From: Isotricha intestinalis
Lineage: Eukaryota; Ciliophora; Litostomatea; Vestibuliferida; Isotrichidae
Direction: 5' to 3'
NCBI GenBank assembly: GCA_023807065.1
Contig: JAJJLU010000335.1
Span: 39,826 to 103,825, forward strand
Length of the DNA stretch: 64,000 nucleotides
The position numbers were made by a program, and so were the translations under genes. The notes below the pieces were generated by a model that was not told the DNA's origin, did no database searches, and worked only from the letters and a program-made list of their open reading frames with translations. Below are positions 40,201 through 49,448 of the stretch, piece after piece (within the stretch, counting starts at the first letter, position 1; each line of letters starts with the position of its first letter).

Positions 40201-41113
40201 AGAAGAAAAAAAGAACGCTGAAAATGAATTAATTTCATTAAAAGAAAAATATAATTCAAATGTTGATGATCTTCAAATGAAAGTTCAAAATGATGTAATA
40301 AATTTACAACAAATATATAATGATGCAATTACAAAAAGAGATGATAAATTTAATAATCAAATTTCAAATGCAAATAAAGCTTTTGCTCAAAAAATGGAAT
40401 ATATTTTAAATTTAAATCATGAATTAACTTTAAAGAATAGAGAATTAATTAATACTTTAAATCAATATGAAAATCAAGGAAATATAAAAGATAAAGAAGC
40501 CAAATTAACTTATTCTTTAAAATCAGCAGAAAATTATAAGAAAAATATAAATGATTTAAATAATTTAAAAGATAAGATTATTGAAGACTTACAAGCACAA
40601 ATTATTTCAGAAAGAAAAGATTTTACAAATAAAATAATTGAATTAGAAAAGAAAATAAAAGAATTTGAGATGAAAAGAAGTTCATTTACTGCAGATTCAC
40701 TTAAACAAAAAAGTACTTCTGAAAAAGACTCAGATGGTCAAAATTTACAAATTGAGAGATTAAAAAATAGAATTGCCTCATTAGAAAAAGCAAATTTCAG
40801 ATTACAAATAGACAATAGAGATGCTGCTAAAGATAATAAAAATTTAAAGAGAAAAAGTATAAATCATACTAACTCAAATTCACTGAACTTTGTTCCTAAA
40901 TATAAAATTACATATTCTGGAAAGGAAAATATTAGAACTCAAAGTAATATTAATAATAATAATCCAAATGCTAGATTCAGTTATAATAAAAAAAATATTA
41001 TCACTAAATTTAATCAAAAAACTGAAAATGACTTTGATAATGATTTTAATAATAATAGTAAAGAAGGTAGTTTTATTATAAATCAAATTGATTTTGATGA
41101 TAAACAAGAATAA
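37241..41113 (+). CDS. Giant coiled-coil protein with an N-terminal GBP-stalk-like domain
   Basis: 1290 residues. Residues about 1-180 are helical but not coiled-coil and resemble the C-terminal helical domain of guanylate-binding proteins: the segment PKGPNRESLIFKFILDQIM is like the GPxKxxxLxxFL motif of GBP stalks, and THKSAINNIKEKL fits the earlier helix. No GTPase domain precedes it, and the upstream gap is too short to hold one. Residues about 180-1170 are continuous Lys/Glu/Asn-rich coiled coil, perhaps 140 nm long if fully extended, which is inferred from length alone. The C-terminal 90 residues are Asn-rich and disordered. A cytoskeletal fibre or tether is likely. The GBP resemblance needs a profile search. 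Confidence 0.7.
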   Translation: MSSNEIITLYKNYFSDIEKIFPIETEKLNSTHKSAINNIKEKLKINNLSSESQRQIDLEFNKISSKNNEIYKSKLLDFLSDKFKDIDGNVHSSYYNSIDEYQRDVNKFKDNVIISAPKGPNRESLIFKFILDQIMIDTEIIINSKASSFEDELNDKQNLLNKMNLNIKDTKAEADKILKDIALKEALIKQMENDKTDLLKLSSNNADKLSKILKEKGNEIKKLNEKIEESENNNLKIINELKEKIKKAESNQNDKEKIVNSSKTEFEKKKIELQTKIDVLEKKIKNANEAKSLALKNLTRDLLLNSKNSEIEKFENQISTLNKKIEKLNDKNMELSSQLLEKEKSLELEKEKSQKLISDYEEKIKEATKEHDEIEEEVKRTQNEENENSQQLKLNYETKIGEMKGNYSKSELIYKDNINKLEQLIEKANDELYNLKEENEKALNRLEELKSQTLKDKVDYDKYVKILEENYKRILSQYEDCVKENNNLKAQQENDIIRVNGETESKVIKITKENEKLTNDIESKTNEFENNEKELNEKILETEKQIPILQEKIDDLNKILEELKSKKLNQDSEFEEQCGKIKEENEKELDIIKKQYEEDIEKNNQSIMNNLEFAKNDCEQQKNELIEKMKENAELNLKNQEDLIKLYEEKLEILENVKNEKIEDLKNEIEQTEKAHNDYVEKTELELGETEELIEKLNDEMKEATLDLSTIQSKHNEIIKENYENFKKEKDDLKEILNDLMKEYNESSIQISIYKTQNENLNSKIKLLNEQIDKVNKTLEELKEKNEKKISDLNNEIIQNEKELINIKTSFEQQIALKNQEIDYINEQINEKKEELEELQRTFDEKIAQCKNELIKEYNAKLEEIKNEKDELEDQLNQKRKDFKELELNYHNTISLLTKEKEVLTEKLNNIINQTKEIELNLEKEKEDNLNKINSLKKEYKNRNEQLAKENEVIEGKLSKIQSEYNEMNEIYEKDKILWENKYKKLLEEKKNAENELISLKEKYNSNVDDLQMKVQNDVINLQQIYNDAITKRDDKFNNQISNANKAFAQKMEYILNLNHELTLKNRELINTLNQYENQGNIKDKEAKLTYSLKSAENYKKNINDLNNLKDKIIEDLQAQIISERKDFTNKIIELEKKIKEFEMKRSSFTADSLKQKSTSEKDSDGQNLQIERLKNRIASLEKANFRLQIDNRDAAKDNKNLKRKSINHTNSNSLNFVPKYKITYSGKENIRTQSNINNNNPNARFSYNKKNIITKFNQKTENDFDNDFNNNSKEGSFIINQIDFDDKQE

Positions 41114-41310
41114 ATGCATTTATTATATAATTATTTATTGTATATATTTAATTTGATTATTTTTTTAATAAAATATGAATTAAGTTTAATTTATAAAATT
41201 TTTATCATCAAAGAATTTTAAATATTTTATATTATTTATAATTAATTTATGATGACAAATGTAAAAGTATATAATATATAAATATTATAATATTATTTTT
41301 TATTAACAAA

Positions 41311-43242
41311 TTATTGATCTGTATTATTTTGTACTGTATTATATTTTCTATTATTTAATTTCTTCCTTAAAAATGAAACTGGAGAAGTCTTATCTTTAGT
41401 TAAAGATTTGTTAATTTTTAAAATTGGAATTGTAGGAACATTTCTTTCAGTATTAGGTAAAAAAATGGTTTTATTTGGAGGGGGAGAAACATAAATTCCT
41501 CTTCCATAAGTTTTATAAATAATATTATTATTCTTTAAATTTCTTTTCATAAAAGTTTGATTAAAATCCTTCTTAATTACATTATTAGGAATTTTTACAC
41601 TACAATCAATTTTTATTTTTTTTAATGAAGAAGCTTTTCTTTTTTCAACACTTTTATCTTTATTATTATTTTCTAAAGGAGGTTTTAAAATAAAAATTTG
41701 TTTTAATATATCATTCCCATTATTACTTCCTGAACCAGTACTTTGAGACTCTAAACCTTCATTAGAATTCTTATTATTTTTATTTTTTGAAATTATATTA
41801 TTATTTATATTATTCATATGAATAATTTTATTAGTAAGATTAGCATTATTATTGTTATTATCTTTACTATCAATATTTTCATTATTAATTTTATTTTTAA
41901 TTAAATCTATTCCTTCAATAGCGATTTTATATTCTTCTTCTATATTAAAATCATCATCTTGATTTTCTTTATAAGTATAACCAAGAAATTCAGCATCTTT
42001 TCTTTTTTTAAATTTAGGTTCAGGAGGATGAAAAGATTCAATATATTTGAATTTATCAAAATACTTAACATCATAACTATTATTTAAATTAGGTATAAAA
42101 GGAGGTTTCATTTCCAATAAATTATTCCAATCAATTCCATTAAAAAAAGGATGTCTCTTAATTTCATCAGCTCCATTTTTTCCTAATCTACAATTAGGAT
42201 TATTTATTAATTTTTTAATTAAATCAACAGCTTCCAAACTTAATTTAGAATCCTGAGGAATTTCCAAATAATTTTCCCAATGTAATATTTTTTGAATTAC
42301 TTTTCCAGTATCTTTAGCAAAAAATGGAGCATAACCACATAACATTTCAAAAAAAATTGTTCCAACACTCCACCAATCAATTTCAGGGCCATAACCTTTT
42401 TTTTTGAGTACTTCAGGAGCAACATAAAAAGCAGTTCCAACACAAGAATAATTTTTTCTATGACCTATTTTTTCATTAATTTTTTGAATATTTATATTAT
42501 AATTTTTACTATAATTATCATATAATTTGTCTGATATTTTAGCAAGACCATAGTCACTTAATTTAATATGACCCTTTTTATCAATTAATATATTATCAGG
42601 TTTAATATCTCTATGAATACAATCAAATTTATGTAAAGATTCAACAGCAGAAACAATTTCAGCCATATAAAATTTTGCATGTCGTTCATTCAACACATCT
42701 TTTTTAATTAATAAATTCATAAAATCACCTCCTGGAACATATTCCATAACTAAATATAAATAATCTCCTTCTTGAAAAGAAGCTTTTAAATCAACAATCC
42801 AAGGACTTTTTATTTTAGACATTAAAAATTGTTCATTTCTTGTATGAATTATTTGATTTTTTAAAGAAATTACTTCTTTTTTTATTTTTTTTATTGCAAC
42901 TATATTTCCTGTTTTTTTTTCTCTACAAACATGAACTTCACCAAATGCTCCTCTTCCTATTATTGCAATTGATTCATAATCATATATTGTTTGTTTTTCA
43001 CGTTTTTTTCTCTCTTTTAATAATTCTTTGTCATATATTTCTTTTTTTAATATTTCTTTTTGATCTTCTTCGATATTTAATAAATTTATTTTATCTATTA
43101 TATTATTCCATTCTATAATTTTATTTATTTTCAGGTTGTATTTTCTTTCAATATAATTTTTAGCTATTTTTACTTTGTCCATTGTTTTTTGAGATATTTG
43201 ATTGCTTTTTAATAATTCTTCTAATGTAGGTTCATTTATCAT
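41311..43242 (-). CDS. NDR/LATS-family AGC protein kinase
   Basis: 643 residues. Residues 1-85 form the helical N-terminal region where NDR kinases bind MOB proteins. The kinase domain is about 90-370: GRGAFGEV (96-103), VAIKKI with Lys118, IHRDIKPDN with Asp212, an unusual DYG (230-232) in place of DFG, and an extended activation segment of about 30 residues ending SCVGTAFYVAPE. The AGC tail carries the hydrophobic motif FLGYTYK (419-425, Thr423), as in NDR kinases (FLGYTYK/R). About 200 Asn- and Lys-rich residues follow. NDR kinases with MOB control cell polarity, cytokinesis and cilia in protists. All catalytic residues are present. Confidence 0.9.
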   Translation of the reverse strand: MINEPTLEELLKSNQISQKTMDKVKIAKNYIERKYNLKINKIIEWNNIIDKINLLNIEEDQKEILKKEIYDKELLKERKKREKQTIYDYESIAIIGRGAFGEVHVCREKKTGNIVAIKKIKKEVISLKNQIIHTRNEQFLMSKIKSPWIVDLKASFQEGDYLYLVMEYVPGGDFMNLLIKKDVLNERHAKFYMAEIVSAVESLHKFDCIHRDIKPDNILIDKKGHIKLSDYGLAKISDKLYDNYSKNYNINIQKINEKIGHRKNYSCVGTAFYVAPEVLKKKGYGPEIDWWSVGTIFFEMLCGYAPFFAKDTGKVIQKILHWENYLEIPQDSKLSLEAVDLIKKLINNPNCRLGKNGADEIKRHPFFNGIDWNNLLEMKPPFIPNLNNSYDVKYFDKFKYIESFHPPEPKFKKRKDAEFLGYTYKENQDDDFNIEEEYKIAIEGIDLIKNKINNENIDSKDNNNNNANLTNKIIHMNNINNNIISKNKNNKNSNEGLESQSTGSGSNNGNDILKQIFILKPPLENNNKDKSVEKRKASSLKKIKIDCSVKIPNNVIKKDFNQTFMKRNLKNNNIIYKTYGRGIYVSPPPNKTIFLPNTERNVPTIPILKINKSLTKDKTSPVSFLRKKLNNRKYNTVQNNTDQ

Positions 43243-43607
43243 TTTATTTTGAATGATTTTATAAATAGCCTTAATTTATATTTTTTATTGTTTTTTTTAG
43301 AAATAAAATAAATCTTTAACGATATTTTCACAGACTTTGCTTATTAAATGAAATTAATTAAAATTACCGATAATTCATTTAAATTTTAGTATTTCTATAA
43401 ATGAAGATTTAATCAAGTTTAAATTAATCTTTTATTCAAAATAAAAAAAATAAAATCTATTTCAAAATCCACAAAAAAATATATTCTTTAAAATAAAAAA
43501 CATCAAAAAAAATAAAAAAATAAAATTATAAAACTAAAAACCAAAAAAATAACATAAAGATCTAGTAAATCAAAATAAAAAATAAATATATAAAATTTTA
43601 AAAAAAA
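43243..43607. other. Intergenic region between divergent genes
   Basis: About 365 bp, AT-rich with A runs near the kinesin-like start. Presumed promoters only. Confidence 0.55.
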
Positions 43608-46604
43608 ATGAGTTCATTTAAAAATTCTCCATCACTATCCCAACAAAACATAAAAATAATAACTCGTCTTCGTGGACCTCAAACTTCAGAACCAAAAGAA
43701 TTTCAAAGACTTCAATCTCAAAAAATAAAATCTCCAAAGCAAAATAATAAATATCAAAGATCAAACACTTCAAAAAGTCCAACATCAAAAAAACAAATAA
43801 TAGGATTAAACCCAGATACCAAATATACTATGTTTACTTGTAAACAACCTTCAAATACTTTAATTGTTTCTTCAAAACCAATTAAAGGTTCTTCAATTAA
43901 TGAAACATTTTTAACAAAAAATGATTTATATGATTTTAGTCAATCTATTTTGAAAGAAACTTCACTTTTAGAATTTGATAAAGTTTATAATGAAACTCAT
44001 TCTTTGGAAAAAATATATAATGAAAATATTAAAGATAATATTACTAATTTATTTCATGGGAAAAATTCATGTGTTTTATTTTTTGGTCCTATTGATTCAG
44101 GTAAAAGTTTTTCATTAAGAGGAAGTGCAGATCAAAGAATAAATGAAAATGGAATTCTTTCAAAAGCAATTAATGATATATTTAGTTTAGTTGAATTAAC
44201 TAAACAAGCTAATCAAAATTCAAAAATAAATTCCTATTTTATTGTTAAATTATCTGCTTATCAAATTTATTTAGATTCTGTTCATGATTTATTATCCAGA
44301 GAAATTAAACAAATTAAAATCGAACAATATTATGATGATCATTTAATAAATACTAATTTAGTTAATTTAACTCAAAAAGATATTAAAAGTAAAAAAGATT
44401 ATGATATTTGTATTCAAGAAGCTGTTAAACATAGGAAAAATTTATCTCAAGTTTTAAAAGTTAATGAATTAAAAAGAAAAAGTCATTTAGTAATTTCAAT
44501 TTTAATTGAAAAAAGAGAAAAAACTTCTGATGGAATATCAAGAATAAATAATGAAAATTTAAATGAAAATTATGCTCAAATTGATTTTGTTGAATTAGCT
44601 TCAAGTAATTATGGTTTAGTCGGTGATATTGATGAAAATGATGCTTCAATGAATGGAATTTTATATCAAAATACTAGTAAAGTTTTTAATTCGATTAGTA
44701 ATAATATTGTTTGTTCTTCTAATAATATGACTCCTAAAAATGAAAGTAAAGTAACTTTATGTTTAAAAAGAACTTTAAGAAATAATAGTAATATTGTTCT
44801 TATTAATTGTATGGTTCCTTGGGAATATCCTTTAAATAATTCTTATAAAGCTTTGAAATTTGGAAATTGGATAAGAAATCAAATATTGAATTTAAGTGAA
44901 AATGATATAATGCAAAATAATTCTAATCCATTTTCTAAGAATTATGATGATGATAATAATATGGATAATTTAAATAATATTAATAGCATGAATAATTTAA
45001 ATGATAATTTAAATAATATTAATAGCATGAATAATTTAAATGATAATTTAAATAACATAAATAATTTCAATAATAATATGAATAGGATAAATCCGAGTAA
45101 TAACTTAAATAATATGAATAGAATGAGTGAGAACATAAATAGTAATAATAATTTATTAAATCAAATGAGTTCAAAAAGTTTTCAAGAAGATAACTTAATG
45201 TCTCCAGGAAATTTTGAAAGAATTCAAAATAATTTTGTTCCAAAATCAGTAGCAAATAATAGTGTAAATATGAGTGGATTTGGAAATGAATTAAATAATA
45301 GAACATATAATACAATGCCAAATAATATGAACGAACCACAAACAAACTATAGATCAATTAATCCAAATAATCCATCATTAAGAGCTGGGAATATAAAATC
45401 AATATATAAACCAGGAAGTCCTTTTAATGATATAAATTGTAAAAATACTTATAGTTCAAATGATGAAAATGATATAAGAGAAATTAGAGAAAAAATAAGA
45501 AGAAAATATAAATCACCTGATCCTCAAAATAATATGAATAAAAATCCTCAAAATCAATTTCGTCAAAATAGAAGCCCAAATTTTTCAGGATTAAGTAATA
45601 ATATAAATTCAGATGAATTTACTCCAGAACAAAAATTACAAAATTTAGAAAATTCATTAAGGCAATTGGAAGAAAAAAGTTTTGAAATGAATCAACAATT
45701 AGAAGGTATAAGAAATCAAAGAGATAATATAAATTTATCTACTTTTGCAAATAGAGGAACTGTTTCTTATTTACCAGATGCAGAAATAGAAAAAATAAAA
45801 CTTGAACATGTGACTTTAAAAAATGATAATATTATATTAAGAGAAGATATGAATAGATTAGTTGATACAAATAAACATTTAGAAGATGAATTAAATATTC
45901 AAAGAAATAGAAATATTGAATTAGCAAATGATAATGAAAGATTAACTCAAGAAAAAATAAAATTAGAAAATAAATTAAAAGAAACTTTAAATGATTATGA
46001 ACAAAATAAAATATCTAAAAAATCTTTAGAAGATTTATATACTGAGAAAATGAAAATGGAAAATAAAATGAAGGATTCTGAAAGTGAATTAAATAAAATG
46101 AGAGATGAAAAATCAAAATATGAAATTGATTATAAAGTACTTAAAGAAAGATTTGATGAATTAAAAAGAAATTTTGATAATTTAAATTGTGAATATTTAC
46201 AAACTAAGCAAATTCATAATGAGGAAATATCTAAAATTGATGAAAAAGTAGATTTATTAACAAGAGAAATTGATACTTTACAAAAAGAAAATTCTGGTTT
46301 AAGACAAAATGATGAAAGACAAAGATTAGAATTAAATTCTATGGAAAAACAAAGAGATAATTATAGAGATAAATATCAAGAACAAAAAAATAATAATGAT
46401 TTACTTGCTACAAAATTACAAGAAATTGAAACTGAATTTAAAAATTTAATGAAAGAAAAAGAAAATGAACAATATTTAAAAATGAAAGAAGAAGAAGAAA
46501 GAAGATTAAAATTTGAATCTAAAAGTAAATTAGTTAATGAATTACAAAATAAAATCCAAAATTATAGAAATCAAAGATTAAGAAAAAAATTAGATGAAGC
46601 TTAG
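43608..46604 (+). CDS. Divergent kinesin-like protein with degenerate motor domain and C-terminal coiled coil
   Basis: 998 residues. Residues about 15-430 have the order of a kinesin motor domain: FDKVYNE, the P-loop GPIDSGKSFSLRG (160-172; family GQTGSGKT), a switch I remnant NELKRKSH, and a switch II remnant VELASSN (Glu329, Ser332, Asn334; family VDLAGSE). The P-loop Lys-Ser is kept, but the switch II Asp, Gly and Glu are gone, so ATP-driven motility is doubtful. An Asn-rich linker (about 445-640) contains a 39-nt repeat, and a coiled coil fills about 680-998. It may be a microtubule-binding scaffold. It ends at TAG. The alternative, a functional but highly divergent kinesin, cannot be excluded. 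Confidence 0.75.
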   Translation: MSSFKNSPSLSQQNIKIITRLRGPQTSEPKEFQRLQSQKIKSPKQNNKYQRSNTSKSPTSKKQIIGLNPDTKYTMFTCKQPSNTLIVSSKPIKGSSINETFLTKNDLYDFSQSILKETSLLEFDKVYNETHSLEKIYNENIKDNITNLFHGKNSCVLFFGPIDSGKSFSLRGSADQRINENGILSKAINDIFSLVELTKQANQNSKINSYFIVKLSAYQIYLDSVHDLLSREIKQIKIEQYYDDHLINTNLVNLTQKDIKSKKDYDICIQEAVKHRKNLSQVLKVNELKRKSHLVISILIEKREKTSDGISRINNENLNENYAQIDFVELASSNYGLVGDIDENDASMNGILYQNTSKVFNSISNNIVCSSNNMTPKNESKVTLCLKRTLRNNSNIVLINCMVPWEYPLNNSYKALKFGNWIRNQILNLSENDIMQNNSNPFSKNYDDDNNMDNLNNINSMNNLNDNLNNINSMNNLNDNLNNINNFNNNMNRINPSNNLNNMNRMSENINSNNNLLNQMSSKSFQEDNLMSPGNFERIQNNFVPKSVANNSVNMSGFGNELNNRTYNTMPNNMNEPQTNYRSINPNNPSLRAGNIKSIYKPGSPFNDINCKNTYSSNDENDIREIREKIRRKYKSPDPQNNMNKNPQNQFRQNRSPNFSGLSNNINSDEFTPEQKLQNLENSLRQLEEKSFEMNQQLEGIRNQRDNINLSTFANRGTVSYLPDAEIEKIKLEHVTLKNDNIILREDMNRLVDTNKHLEDELNIQRNRNIELANDNERLTQEKIKLENKLKETLNDYEQNKISKKSLEDLYTEKMKMENKMKDSESELNKMRDEKSKYEIDYKVLKERFDELKRNFDNLNCEYLQTKQIHNEEISKIDEKVDLLTREIDTLQKENSGLRQNDERQRLELNSMEKQRDNYRDKYQEQKNNNDLLATKLQEIETEFKNLMKEKENEQYLKMKEEEERRLKFESKSKLVNELQNKIQNYRNQRLRKKLDEA
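44961..45065 (+). repeat. Tandem 39-nt coding repeat in the kinesin-like linker
   Basis: A full 39-bp unit at 44991-45029 is flanked by a partial copy before it (from about 44964) and a nearly full copy after it (from 45030). The unit encodes a 13-residue Asn-rich block containing NNLNDNLNNINSM. It is in frame, so copy-number change only lengthens the linker. Confidence 0.85.
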
Positions 46605-46804
46605 TAAAAATATTTTTTTTTTAAATTTTAAAACAATTTTTTATTTAAAATTTTTATAAAAAATAAATTTAAAATATTTTTAGATTTAAACTGTTTATTC
46701 CTATATTTTGTTCCATGTTCGATTGATTTAATAATTCAAAATTTCTAATTTTCTTTTAATATCATAAATTTTTAAGTTAAATTTGTAAATTTGAAGAATA
46801 TATA

Positions 46805-47268
46805 TTAATTTCTTTGAGTAGAGTCAATTTTAACAGTTTTTTCTACTTTTTCAGTTGATTGAGCAAAACTTTCTTTTTCTTTTTCTTTAAAAATTAATCC
46901 TAAAATAAAAAATATTAAACAAATCACCCATAGTAATACTGCAACTGATATAGAAAACCATTTACTTTTATTAAAACATAAACAACCACAAAACAAAGCA
47001 AAAATAGATTTTCCAAAGAAAAAAGTTAAAAAATAGAATTTAAGTGTTATTATTTCAATTTTTAATTCAAATAATATAAAAATTACAGCTAATAAACTAC
47101 ATAATTATAAAATTATTACATTAGATAAACATTTATAACATAATCAATGAAATGAAATCCCTTTATAATATTAAAAAATCTACCAAATCCTAATGCAATC
47201 ATACATAAAGAACCAAATATTATTAAATATTTTTCATATTTATGAATTGTTTCATAAGTTATTGCCAT
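46805..47268 (-). CDS. COPI-associated membrane protein (TVP15-like), two exons
   Basis: 146 residues after splicing exon 1 (47120-47268) to exon 2 (46805-47096) across a 23-nt intron. Four hydrophobic segments are predicted. The stretch FYFLTFFFGKSIFALFCGCLC matches the FGKSxFyxfxGxL pattern of COPI-associated/TVP15 proteins, split here as FFFGKSIFALF and CGCLC; these are small Golgi membrane proteins of the COPI vesicle pathway. The C-terminal tail is charged and cytosolic. Exon 2 alone looks like a 63-residue ORF, which hides the gene. The exon 1 sequence (MAITYETIHKYEKYLIIFG) adds the first membrane segment. Family assignment is from memory of the pattern; a profile search would confirm it. 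Confidence 0.7.
47097..47119 (-). other. Spliceosomal intron, 23 nt
   Basis: Donor GTAATA, acceptor TGTAG, phase 2. It is the shortest intron in the window. Other donor or acceptor choices nearby lead to a stop. Confidence 0.7.
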
Positions 47269-47478
47269 TATAATATAATTGTTTATTTAAAATGTGTTTG
47301 AACAAAAAAAGGGAAAAATTTATTTAAAAATAAAAATACAATAATATAAATTTTTTTCAATCAAATTCCAAATAAAATTAAAAAATTATTATTGATAAAT
47401 AAAAAATTATAAAAATTTAGAAAAACAAATAAATAAACCTACAAAAAAACATAAAAAATAAATTTCAAATCTAATATT

Positions 47479-48975
47479 TCAAGTCAACTTAATACAAAAA
47501 ACAGATAAATTATCCCAAGCATCTTTCCTTAAAGTTTCCTTAATAATTTTTTGACATAAGCTTTCACAATCATTATCGAAAATAATCATTTGTTGGAATT
47601 CATTTTCATTATTTAAATCCCAAATACCATCACAAGCAATAATTAAAAATTGATTTTTAATATTTAAATCAATTTCAGTTTTATTAACATAAGGATTTTC
47701 AATAACACCAAAAGGACTTAATTCAAAATCACCAAAAGCTCTGGTTAACATTAAAGCACCCATAACTCTTCCATTAACAATCATTCCCCCAGATTTAATT
47801 ATTCTTTTTTTTTCATCTTTATTATCTCCTCTATGATCTTTACTTAGTCTTTTATAAAAATCAGTATGAATTAAAGAAACTCTTGTATCACCACAATTTG
47901 CATTATATATTATTAATTTTGATGGATTTTCCCATATTAAATGTACTATACATGCTGTTGAACCCATTGATGATAAATTTAATTTTCTAATTTGATTATT
48001 TAATTGATTAAATGTATCCTTTAATGCATTTTCTATATAATTTAAATTATTGTTTTTTATATATAATAATATATTTTCTTTATATACTTTGGCAAAATTA
48101 TTCTGTAAATACGTTGATACTGTTTCTCCTCCATGACCATCAAATAACATAAATAACATTTGAGAAGAATCATTCATAAAATTTTCTATACTCTTTCCCT
48201 TATCTTCCATTGTTTCTTCATTTCCTATATTTTGATCTTCTCTATATGCATATTCTTTAACAGCATGACATTGTTTGAAAGAATAATAATTTCTTACATT
48301 TATATGTTCATGTACATGATTTAAATTAAATGGGATAGGTTTTATATCTTCATTATTTTTTTTGTAGGATTTTTGAGGAGCAGAATTTAAAATATTTTCA
48401 TTTGCATTTTTTGTTAATAGTGATCTTTTTCTTTTATTTAAAACACTATTCGAAGATTGATTATTCAGATTTTCATTATTGTATTCAGTATTATTATTTA
48501 TTATTTGATTTTCTTTTGTTTGTTTTTCATGATTTGATTTATTTTGAGTATTAAATATTGTATTTTCATTTGTATTTGGAATATTATTATTTTCATTCTT
48601 TTTTTCTTTTTCATTTAATTCATTATTACCATTAAAATATAATTTTTCCATTAAATTTATTTTTGTGTTTTGTTGAACTTTTATTGTCCTTGATAAAGTG
48701 GATGGTCTCATTCCTCTTACAAAATTTGATTTTGGGGCAAAATTTAAAGGAGGAATTTCAGCTTTTTGTTCATTTGATGGTGCTTTTTGAGATTCTTTTT
48801 GATTTTTTGATATTAAATTTGATATTACCTCTTTGTTGGATAAAAGAGATAAATTTATATTTAAAAGAGGATTATTTTTTCCTTTTTGAAGAAGAGATGA
48901 TAAATTTGATATTTTTTTCTGTTCTCCAGATAATTTTTCTGATTCGTTTGTATTTTTAATTTCTTGGACGCTCAT
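47479..48975 (-). CDS. PP2C-type (PPM) Ser/Thr phosphatase
   Basis: 498 residues from the ATG at 48975. The frame is open four codons further, but no ATG lies there. The N-terminal 230 residues are Asn/Lys-rich and disordered. The PP2C domain occupies about 235-498: NEETMEDKG (family RxxMEDR-like), LFDGHGGE with the metal-binding Asp-Gly-His-Gly-Gly, SMGSTACIVHL, NANCGDTRVSL, LSKDHRG, ALMLTRAFGD and ACDGIWDLN with a late metal-binding Asp, and DNLSVFCI at the end. All metal ligands that I can check are present, so it should be an active Mn/Mg-dependent phosphatase. It is likely to be cytosolic or nuclear. Confidence 0.93.
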   Translation of the reverse strand: MSVQEIKNTNESEKLSGEQKKISNLSSLLQKGKNNPLLNINLSLLSNKEVISNLISKNQKESQKAPSNEQKAEIPPLNFAPKSNFVRGMRPSTLSRTIKVQQNTKINLMEKLYFNGNNELNEKEKKNENNNIPNTNENTIFNTQNKSNHEKQTKENQIINNNTEYNNENLNNQSSNSVLNKRKRSLLTKNANENILNSAPQKSYKKNNEDIKPIPFNLNHVHEHINVRNYYSFKQCHAVKEYAYREDQNIGNEETMEDKGKSIENFMNDSSQMLFMLFDGHGGETVSTYLQNNFAKVYKENILLYIKNNNLNYIENALKDTFNQLNNQIRKLNLSSMGSTACIVHLIWENPSKLIIYNANCGDTRVSLIHTDFYKRLSKDHRGDNKDEKKRIIKSGGMIVNGRVMGALMLTRAFGDFELSPFGVIENPYVNKTEIDLNIKNQFLIIACDGIWDLNNENEFQQMIIFDNDCESLCQKIIKETLRKDAWDNLSVFCIKLT

Positions 48976-49448
48976 TTTTTCCGGCAAAAAATTTATATAT
49001 TTAAAATGAAATATTTATTAAATTTAAAACATTATTTTCAAAATGATGAATTTTGGGATGTTTGTAATAAATAAAAAAATATTAATTTTGTTAAATAAAA
49101 AAAATAAAGAGTAATTCATAAAATAATAAAAAATAATATTCAAAAATTATATTAACACTATTTCTATTATAAAATTAAAATAAACTACAAAAAAAAAGAA
49201 AAAAAAATTAAATTCAATTAATCATTTTATTTCATGAATAAGAAAAGTATTGTCTTTATTATAAAATAATTAAACTTAAAAAAAGTTTAAGTGAAAATAA
49301 TGAATTTATTGAATTCTCATTTCACCTATAAATTAAATTATAAAAAAAAATTCATAAATAACTAAATTTTTGAAAAAATCAAAAAAAATAAGCAAAAAAA
49401 TAAAAATTATATAAATCCAAAAAAAATAAAAAAAATAACATATAAAAA
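48976..49448. other. Intergenic region between divergent genes
   Basis: About 470 bp of A- and T-rich DNA between the PP2C and EF-hand starts. Nothing recognised beyond presumed promoters. Confidence 0.55.

Noticed and set aside
38064..41119. Several antisense open frames within the giant coiled-coil gene
   Set aside because: Phe/Leu/His-rich mirror images of Lys/Glu/Asn-rich coding sequence; typical shadows.
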